NCBI GenBank assembly: GCA_023231475.1
Contig: JALJEE010001773.1
Coordinates: 1-37,866 of the forward strand
Source: Seison nebaliae
Taxonomy: Eukaryota; Rotifera; Pararotatoria; Seisonacea; Seisonidae
Direction of reading: 5' to 3'
Length of the DNA: 37,866 nt
Shown: one piece after another, positions 1-10,900 of the stretch
How the letters are laid out: every line of letters starts with the position of its first letter
Position numbering within the stretch: the first letter of the stretch is position 1
Made by a program: the position numbers and the translations under genes
The notes under the pieces: model-generated
The model's input: only the letters and a program-made list of their open reading frames with translations
Told to the model about the DNA's origin: nothing
Database searches by the model: none

Positions 1-2567
<2,567 letters not shown>

Positions 2568-2749
2568 ACTTTTTTATTTGTTTCTTTATTCTAAATATTA
2601 TTATTAATTTTTTTAATTTTGTTCAAATTTCTTTCTCGATGAAAATAATTGAGGAATTTCAACCGCAGAACTGAAGTAAACACAAATTATTAATAGTAGA
2701 TGTTTTCATTAATGAGAATTATAAATTTAAATAAGATTAGTCAATTGAT
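2568..2749. other. Short convergent 3' intergenic segment
   Basis: This 182-bp AT-rich gap separates the stop of the plus-strand CUB gene from the stop of the minus-strand receptor cyclase. On the minus strand an AATAAA overlaps the cyclase stop (2749-2754), a possible polyadenylation signal. No reading frame is supported here. Confidence 0.6.
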
Positions 2750-5700
2750 TTATTCGTTAAATCCAATCATATCGTTTTGAACGTATGAATAGAAATAGGC
2801 TAATCTGGCATAAAATAAATACAGCGCTTCTCGTGTATAATAATGTTTGGATGGTTTTGTCACACCATAAGTATGGGCAGACTTCAAATTTCTTATTACT
2901 TGAGAAGTTGCCGATCTTGGACGATTTAATCCACTTGCCTGTTTACTCGAACGTGAACTGCTATGAGAAGACACGTTTCGATGTCCTGCTAAATTACTAT
3001 TATTCAGATTCATTATCTGCGTAAGAATATCGTTGTTTTCAGCTTCATTTTTCCCTTTTCTTCTGTCTCGACTGAATAGATTGGCGAACGTTTCAGCTGT
3101 CTCCGATACATCTGTCTTCCATAGAAATTTGACAATCTTTTCTAATGCGTCTCTCTTGAAATGTTTCTGTGCGATTGCTTCCGGTACGGTAGTTGGTAGT
3201 AAACTTTGTAATTTGAGCGTATCATCTTCATCATGATAAGACTTCACACAGACTGCTGCATCCACTTGTTCATGTTTACCAAGTCTACTGTCGGGTAGAA
3301 TTTCGGAAATTTTCTTTTGATTAAATTGAGGACTACATTTCTCGTCGAAATAAGACAAAGTATCCTGTGCTATCAAAGAATAATCTAATTGAAATAATGT
3401 GAATCGATCAATGTCATTCGAACCATATGGACAAACGACCGTATGAATTGGTGCATCTAACATCTTATTTTTTTGTTGACAATTACTTTTTATAGTGTTA
3501 TTCAATTTCGTCATGTTCATAACTTCTAATTGGTGTTTACTTTTAGAATCAGCATCTAATGACCGTAGGGAATGTCTCATTCCAAAACTAGATCCATGGT
3601 CACGTGTTGGTTGAGCATCATTGAATTTTAGATATCGTTCATAATCCTCTCGATATTCTTCACTCAACTGTTTTTCAGTTTTACCCAATTCCTCTAACCA
3701 ATGCGTTTGCATTAATCCCTTTCCTTTCACAATAAATTTCTCTCTTGGAATTAACAAGAACTTTCTCGTAGGAAAAGAGTTTAATAATATTCTCGTCGAT
3801 TCTGTAACTAATATGCGATTAGGAGAACTATATTTCAACATACGACTCGATGTATTCACTGTATCGCCCAGAATAGTATATCTTGGAAGAACCGCTCCTA
3901 CCACACCACCAACCACTTCCCCAGTGTTCACACCGAAACTAATTCTTATATTTGTTACTTTCCCCAAAGCGACACTTTTATTTTCCATAAATGCGAACTT
4001 CTGATTTACTATTCGCAAAACACATTTACCTATCACTTCTCTCAAATCCAGTGTTAATTTCCCAATCTCTTTAACATGTTCAGATCCATTCCTTATTGGG
4101 AGACCACTAGCCATTAAGAACATTTCGTTAATGGAATCAACTTTGAAAACTTGATGTTTCTCTATTATTTTATCCATCTTATTATATAATTCGTTAAGAA
4201 ATCGAACAACTTCTTTCGGTCGTAAAGCAGTGTAAATTTCGTTAAAATTTTGAATAGAACTAAAACAAACGGTAGCTTCAGGAAATAATTCTGGTTTTGG
4301 TAATTGACCTTCTTGTAAACGTCGACTGATGAAAGCTGGAAGCAACATGTTCAACAAATTTGTGGTTCGTTCAGTTGCCTCTATAACTTCATAATTCTGA
4401 TGTTTTGCCAACAACTCCATTTTCAGTATATAATATTTCATTCTCCTCAATAAATAGTTGATGACTAGACTATCTTCCTTTTTCTTTCTCAAATAATCAT
4501 TCGGACCATGTGATTTTCTTGGATTATTCTCAACTACTTCATCATAATATAACTGAAGTGTTTCCAAATGCTTCACATCTTCTTGGAAATGTTTACCCGT
4601 ATCATCATTTTTCATCAATTCCAAAACTTCCGTATGTTTCTTATCGATGACATCTAAGCCCATCGCAATCTTCTCAACCGTTTCTCGGCATAATTTCGAA
4701 TCAACTCTCATTTCCAAACAACGAGTCGATAAATTCTCCAATTCTGAATATTCTTGTCGTTGGTGATTATAAATTTTAACTAATTGTCTCTTAGATAAAT
4801 GTTTCGTTATCAACGTATTGACCACTTCAAATTTAAGTTTTGTTTCCAAAAATTCTTTGAAAGCCGAATTAATTTTCGATGCACTAAAAATCAAATTCAT
4901 TTTTTTAACAGCCGCACGAGTAGTTGCTCTCGTGAAATTATTGCCGTCAATCAATTTCAAATGATTGTCGATTGTTTTTAATTTAGATGCTTTCGGTGAA
5001 TGCATTAGAACATTGGCACTTAATAATCCATAAGCATACATATCATAGTCTGGTGAGTATAAACCGTCATTCGTGTAATCAGGTGGAAGCCAAACTTCAG
5101 TTTGCATTGTCCGATTTGGTAGAAGAGTTTGAAAACCGAAATTTGTCAATTTAATCTCAAATTTATTCCCCACATTACAATTCCATATGTTCATTCTCCC
5201 ATGATAACCTAAAACTCCATGAATGTATTCGAGTCCTCGAATAATATCTAATAAAATTGCTGATTTGAATCCACACGTCATTTCTACCGCATCATTCATT
5301 AAGAAATCTGCTAATGTTCCTTTCGGATTTCGTTCCCATAACAATGCATATTCATAAATTGGTGAGTTCCATTGAAATGGCATAACTCCAAAAAATTTCG
5401 TGCAATTCAAATGGTTCATACTCGACAAAACTTTCAATTGACATCTAATCGTTGTACATTCTTTCTGAAACTTTTTCGATAATCTCAAAATATGTGCCAA
5501 TCGATTATTTGTCTCAGTTTTCCTTTGTGGGTGTCTTGTAAATGCTGTGGAGAAAGAATCTCTTATATTGGCTAAAGATTTTTGTAGAGGAGTTTTGGCA
5601 GTTCTGGGAGCTGATCTTAATTTAGAATCTAAAATTGATTTCCGATAAAGATCTTCATCAATTCCAAAGAAAGCAAGATTTGATCGTCGAGAATGTAAAA

Positions 5701-7747
5701 TAGTGAATGGCATAATAGTCACTTGCATATTCTTATCATTTTTCGTTCCATGTTTCTCATAGTTTTCACCAAACACTTCATCTAATTCGAAATAAACTCG
5801 ATTTTTTTCCGTTTCAATCGTATAATTTTGATCGATGATTTTATTAAATTGTCGAAAAAGAAGGAATTCTTGTAGAACATAACGTTTCATTCTCAATGTA
5901 TCTCCAAAAGTTTTTCTTACAGAATTTAATGGTAATGCATCTGCTTCTTCCACTGCCTCTTTATCAGCATATTCGATCTCTTGTAAGAAATCACTTCTTA
6001 ACCACCAGTTAAATTTATATTTGAAGATGAGTAGGGAGAGATGATAAAAATAATAAAGTAGAAACGCCAAAAGTGTACTGGACAAAATCATAAAAATTAC
6101 CCCAGTGATGGTAATGACAATATTATAAGTACCAGTTTTTTCTATTAATTCATAATGTTCTTCTTCCCATTCACTTAACATGAAAATTATCGAACGGAAA
6201 TTGTCATTTGGAACTTTATAAATATTTAATTTCTCTTCCAAAAAAGGAATATTGCCGACCTGTAAAATTTTCCAAACTTTATTGATTTTATATTCTTCAT
6301 TTGGTATGATTACTAATGAATTATCTTCATTAATTTTTCGCAACATTGTTAATTGATACATATGTAAATTATCATGAGATATTCTTTCCTTGTCGAAATA
6401 AACATATTCATCATGACCAAATATTCCCATTTTAACATTTGTGAATTGCTCCAATAAATGTTCATTCAATTTCATTCTAATCTCCTCATTTGATTTCGAT
6501 GATAATTTTGGTAATTCTTCCAAAAGAAACTTATTCATATGATCGAACAATAAATAAATGATTTTGCCGATACGAAAACTTATCACAAAATTCTCGTAAT
6601 CACCATATCTTACACCATCTTCGCTTTCTTCCATGAAACTTTGATGAAGTAAATCGAAAGGATTTTCGAATGACAAAAAAACTATATTGGAATATAAATT
6701 TTTTGCTTTTTTTGTAATGAAATGTGAGAGGAAATATATCTGATCCATATTAGGTAAGAAAAGAAATATAACAATCTGTTCTAATTGGAGAACATTGTCG
6801 TTTTTATTATCCTCTAAAACCTTCGATATGGCAGTTAATGCTTTTTCTAAATTCTCATCAGAGTGTTGTAACAAAACAAAGATTTTATGACGATCTGTTG
6901 TCAACATTTTCGTAAACGCACAATCATAATCAATAAATTGTGAAATTTCTGGATCTTCTTCTTCTGTCCAACTTTTAAGATTTATATTTTTTATTTTTTT
7001 CTTTTTCATCCAACATGATGTCAAATCTTTTACATGACGAATCGTCATGTTTGTGGTCAACTTCCAATAATGGTCAAACGCATGTAATTGCCATGTGGCT
7101 GATTTCAATGTCTCATCATTAACTGTAACGAGTGTATGATGTGTCCATTTTAAATAATTCATTACATTTTTCATATAAACAGCCATTCGAGTATATTGAT
7201 TTGTCACTTGAATTGTATTAGCAAAAAGAGCTGGTTGCGATATCTTAAACATAGCCAATTCGTCAAACATTAGATAAAGATCATGATAAGTCAAATAAAT
7301 GATTTGATATATTTGTGAGAATCGAACATACATTCGTATTAAATCTTCGTCATGAGATAAACTGTCCAACATAATATTATAAACTTTATTAGTAGAATTT
7401 TGTTTCTGCAATTGAATCGCTCCTCCGATATATAAGAATAATTTATGGATTATTTTCATCTTGTCACTTCTCGTCTTCTTTCCTGTCACATTCAATTGAA
7501 CGACATGGGTGTGAAGAATAATATTACGATAATTTAACATCTCCTCCACCGAATGCACAAAACCGAATATTTTTATAATTTTTGCAGATGATTCAAAAAG
7601 TGCCGTTGTCCATATATGAAAATGAACTTTCATTTGATTCTTTGAATTTCTTTCATCACTCATAATCATATTAATCGGTATAATAAGAATGGGAAATATT
7701 ATTGAAATTCTCATAATTAATACCACATTAATTCTCTCTAATTTCAA
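2750..7747 (-). CDS. Receptor guanylyl cyclase-like protein A, predicted pseudo-cyclase (single exon)
   Basis: The protein has 1665 residues in one uninterrupted frame. It has an N-terminal signal sequence (the better start for it may be Met12) and an ectodomain of about 500 residues with only two clear Cys, at 245 and 276. A single membrane segment lies near 543-570. The kinase-homology domain (about 640-915) has HGRMNIWNCNV where active kinases have HRD, and LTNFGF at the DFG position. A long helical linker runs from about 945 to 1134. The class III cyclase domain (1135-1354) aligns without gaps to natriuretic peptide receptor cyclases up to SGLP, but FSDIVGFT is FSSIQNFN (metal Asp to Ser1164) and ETIGDAY is DSINEMF (Glu to Asp1204, metal Asp to Glu1208). 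PRYC is PRYT (Thr1291); Asn1298, Arg1302 and KGKG are kept. A C-terminal extension of about 310 residues is shared with the divergent neighbour. It is probably a plasma-membrane receptor with no or altered cyclase activity. The ligand is unknown. Confidence 0.93.
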   Translation of the reverse strand: MKLERINVVLIMRISIIFPILIIPINMIMSDERNSKNQMKVHFHIWTTALFESSAKIIKIFGFVHSVEEMLNYRNIILHTHVVQLNVTGKKTRSDKMKIIHKLFLYIGGAIQLQKQNSTNKVYNIMLDSLSHDEDLIRMYVRFSQIYQIIYLTYHDLYLMFDELAMFKISQPALFANTIQVTNQYTRMAVYMKNVMNYLKWTHHTLVTVNDETLKSATWQLHAFDHYWKLTTNMTIRHVKDLTSCWMKKKKIKNINLKSWTEEEDPEISQFIDYDCAFTKMLTTDRHKIFVLLQHSDENLEKALTAISKVLEDNKNDNVLQLEQIVIFLFLPNMDQIYFLSHFITKKAKNLYSNIVFLSFENPFDLLHQSFMEESEDGVRYGDYENFVISFRIGKIIYLLFDHMNKFLLEELPKLSSKSNEEIRMKLNEHLLEQFTNVKMGIFGHDEYVYFDKERISHDNLHMYQLTMLRKINEDNSLVIIPNEEYKINKVWKILQVGNIPFLEEKLNIYKVPNDNFRSIIFMLSEWEEEHYELIEKTGTYNIVITITGVIFMILSSTLLAFLLYYFYHLSLLIFKYKFNWWLRSDFLQEIEYADKEAVEEADALPLNSVRKTFGDTLRMKRYVLQEFLLFRQFNKIIDQNYTIETEKNRVYFELDEVFGENYEKHGTKNDKNMQVTIMPFTILHSRRSNLAFFGIDEDLYRKSILDSKLRSAPRTAKTPLQKSLANIRDSFSTAFTRHPQRKTETNNRLAHILRLSKKFQKECTTIRCQLKVLSSMNHLNCTKFFGVMPFQWNSPIYEYALLWERNPKGTLADFLMNDAVEMTCGFKSAILLDIIRGLEYIHGVLGYHGRMNIWNCNVGNKFEIKLTNFGFQTLLPNRTMQTEVWLPPDYTNDGLYSPDYDMYAYGLLSANVLMHSPKASKLKTIDNHLKLIDGNNFTRATTRAAVKKMNLIFSASKINSAFKEFLETKLKFEVVNTLITKHLSKRQLVKIYNHQRQEYSELENLSTRCLEMRVDSKLCRETVEKIAMGLDVIDKKHTEVLELMKNDDTGKHFQEDVKHLETLQLYYDEVVENNPRKSHGPNDYLRKKKEDSLVINYLLRRMKYYILKMELLAKHQNYEVIEATERTTNLLNMLLPAFISRRLQEGQLPKPELFPEATVCFSSIQNFNEIYTALRPKEVVRFLNELYNKMDKIIEKHQVFKVDSINEMFLMASGLPIRNGSEHVKEIGKLTLDLREVIGKCVLRIVNQKFAFMENKSVALGKVTNIRISFGVNTGEVVGGVVGAVLPRYTILGDTVNTSSRMLKYSSPNRILVTESTRILLNSFPTRKFLLIPREKFIVKGKGLMQTHWLEELGKTEKQLSEEYREDYERYLKFNDAQPTRDHGSSFGMRHSLRSLDADSKSKHQLEVMNMTKLNNTIKSNCQQKNKMLDAPIHTVVCPYGSNDIDRFTLFQLDYSLIAQDTLSYFDEKCSPQFNQKKISEILPDSRLGKHEQVDAAVCVKSYHDEDDTLKLQSLLPTTVPEAIAQKHFKRDALEKIVKFLWKTDVSETAETFANLFSRDRRKGKNEAENNDILTQIMNLNNSNLAGHRNVSSHSSSRSSKQASGLNRPRSATSQVIRNLKSAHTYGVTKPSKHYYTREALYLFYARLAYFYSYVQNDMIGFNE

Positions 7748-7990
7748 TCATTTTCTTAAAATTATGAGACATATTTAACAGTTATGAAGAAATTATAAAG
7801 AATATATACTTATAAAGATATATTTTATTTTATTCTATATAAAGATATATAAATTCCATAAATTTTTATAATATTCTTATTTATAACTGTCACTTCACAT
7901 TGTTCTAATGGATTTTTATTAATAATATTTAATAGCGATAAAAAAACAAACAATCTTAAGAAGAATATGTGTGGAATAAGTCGGTAAAAT
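7748..7990. promoter_or_regulatory. Shared divergent promoter region of the receptor-cyclase pair
   Basis: This 243-bp non-coding gap lies between the start codons of the two head-to-head paralogues. It holds two copies of TATAAAGATATAT (7811-7823 and 7838-7850, 27 bp apart), which resemble TATA elements. That it serves both genes is inferred from the geometry; no transcription start is visible. Confidence 0.5.
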
Positions 7991-10900
7991 ATGAATTTAC
8001 GGGAAATCTGTTTATTCTTCTTTTTCATTACACACATCAACTGTTCGATTCCACAACTTACGGTTCATATTTGGACTGATTCCTTATTCTTTCCTGAACA
8101 GAAGATCATTGAAATTTTCCGATGGTCTTCATTAATTAAAATGATACCAGAAATTAATATTGATTTCGTTCCACATATTGTGAAGCCGATCCAGGTGTCC
8201 AAATTGAATTCTGATACAAGAATGGAATTGATGCATAAGTATTTCCTTTACGTTGGTACACAAATCGAGCAACAAACACTTAACAAAACAAATTGGGTGT
8301 ACAATGTATTGGTTGATGGATTATCTCATGATAGAGATTTGATAGAAATGTATGTCCGTTTTTCAATCATTTATAATATTCTCTATTTTACTTATCACGA
8401 TCTCTATACATTATTCAATCAGATGCATATGTATAGAAATGGAACGGATCCATTATTCTCTAAAACGATAATGTTCAATAATCATTACTCAGCTACCGCC
8501 ACATATATTCATAATTTAATGCTACATTTAGGATGGGACAAACATACGCTCGTTACATTAAGTGATGAAACACATCGTATTTCCAGTTGGACGACATATG
8601 CATTCGATCATTATTGGAAACTGAAAACAGATATTCCAATATCTCATTTGAAAGATTTAACAGGTTGTTGGTTAACCAAGAAAAAATTTGCGGATGTTTA
8701 TCTGAAAAATATATCGAAAACTGAAAATTCACCTTTAAGTAAGTTTATCGATTATAATTGTGCATTGAATCAATTGTTAATTTATGAGCGTCACAAAATC
8801 TTCCTTCTATTTTATCATTCCGAGGAAACTTTGGAAGAGGCACTTACTTCTATTTCGCGATTGATGAGTGAACATCAGTTAAATCCGATTTTACAGTTGG
8901 AGAAAATCGTCATTCTTCTCATCGTACCGAGTTTGGAAAGAATACAATATGTTTCCCATTTCGTTAATCAGAAAGCGAAAAATCTTTATAATAACATCGT
9001 TTTTTTCGCTTATGAAAATCCATTCACAGTTTTCCATTTAGTGTTCAAAGATGAATATGTCGAAGGAGAACGATATGGATCTGTAGAAAATTTTATTATT
9101 AGTTTCCGAATGACAAAGATTTGGGTCAGTCTTTTTTTGGCTTTAAAGAATCTGGTACCGGTTGTATTAGAATCGTCTCAAACTCGCAGCGCCACTTCAA
9201 CATTAAGAAAAAATTTAAATGAATTGCTATTGACACATTATGTTAATAATCGTATTGATATGGAATTTATTGATATGACGATTTATTTCGATCAACAAAG
9301 AATAATGCATGACGATCTCCATATTTATCAATTAGTACAACCGGATAATATCGATAATAAACCTGGTGAAAATAAATTACTTGGTTATAATTTGGAAGAC
9401 AATTGGGATGTAATGCGAGTTGGTTGTATAGAATATGTTTATTCCAATACTTCTCTATCATTAGACTTTAAAGAAGGATTAAAATTTAGACCCATTCTCT
9501 TAATGTTAACGGATTGGGATGAGAATGTATACGATGTTATAGAAAAATCTGAAAACTATAATACTGTGACGACAATACTTTGTGTATTATTCATGGGAAT
9601 TTCCTGTTGTCTCTTATCATTTCTTCTTTACTATTTATATTATGTTCTTCAAACTGTTTTTAAACGATCATTCAATTGGTGGCTGGAAGCAAACTTTTTA
9701 GATAATATCGAATATGCAGATCATGGTGCGGTGGAAATGATCAACAAAAAATTTAACGACAAATATTTCGTTGATATGTTATCAATAAAACGTCATAAAT
9801 TTCAAGAATTATTATTATTTAGAGAATTCAACAAGATCATTCGAGAAGATACACTTTCCACCGAATCGAAAAATCAAGTTTTTTTCGAATTAGACGAAAA
9901 CTTTGGAGAAGAATATGAAAAATACGGTTATAAAAATGATCGAACTGTTCAAGTGAAATTAATGCCATTTACAATTCTCCATTCTCGAAAATCAGATGTT
10001 TTATTCCCTCAAAATTTCAATCAATTACAAAATACCAAAGATAATAAGAAAAATAAGGATAATAATAAGAATATTACTAATAATGATAATAATAATAATG
10101 ATAACAATAATAATCATAATAATAACAATGAGAATATTAGTAATAATAATAATAATAATAATAGTAATGATGATGATGATGATAATAGTAATAAAAATAA
10201 TCATAAGAAAAAGAATAAGAGCAAGAAGAACAGTACAATTAATAGAAAAGATTGGAGTCAGAGTAGTCATCTGTTAACAAGGACGAGAACAAATAGATTC
10301 TTTAATATGTTGGCATTTGGTAAAAATCGGAAATTGTTTTGTAAAACTATTTATTGTCAATTGAATATATTATCGAGCATCAATCATCCAAATTGTACCA
10401 AATTTTATGGAGTGATGCCATTTCAATGGTTATCACCAATCTATGAATATACGTTACTCTGGGAAAGAAATGCCAGAGGAACATTGGCCGATTTTTTAAT
10501 AAATGACGCTGTTGAAATGACATGTGGTTTCAAATCGGCAATTCTGTTGGACATTATCCGCGGTCTGGAATATCTTCATATACACATCGGTTATCATGGT
10601 CGATTAAACATCCGTAATTGTAATGTTGGTACAAGATTTGAAATAAAATTAACAAATTTCGGTTTCCAAAAACTATTACCAGTTCGTACGATGCAAACTG
10701 AAAACTGGTTACCTCTCAATTTTGAAGAAGAGAATCGTTATTCCCCAGAATATGATATGTATGCTTTTGGTATTTTGAGTGCTAATGTTTTAGTTTATTC
10801 ACCTAAGGCAATTCCAGAAGAAAATGAAAATTTCTCAACCACAATCTCCTTCATTCCAGAACAAATAGCAACGAATGCTATCACTCAAGATGCCGTGAGA

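Noticed and set aside
9996-10277. Frames of 81-93 residues rich in Ile and Met on both strands
   Set aside because: They are shadow readings of the AAT triplet tract that encodes poly-Asn in the receptor frame.
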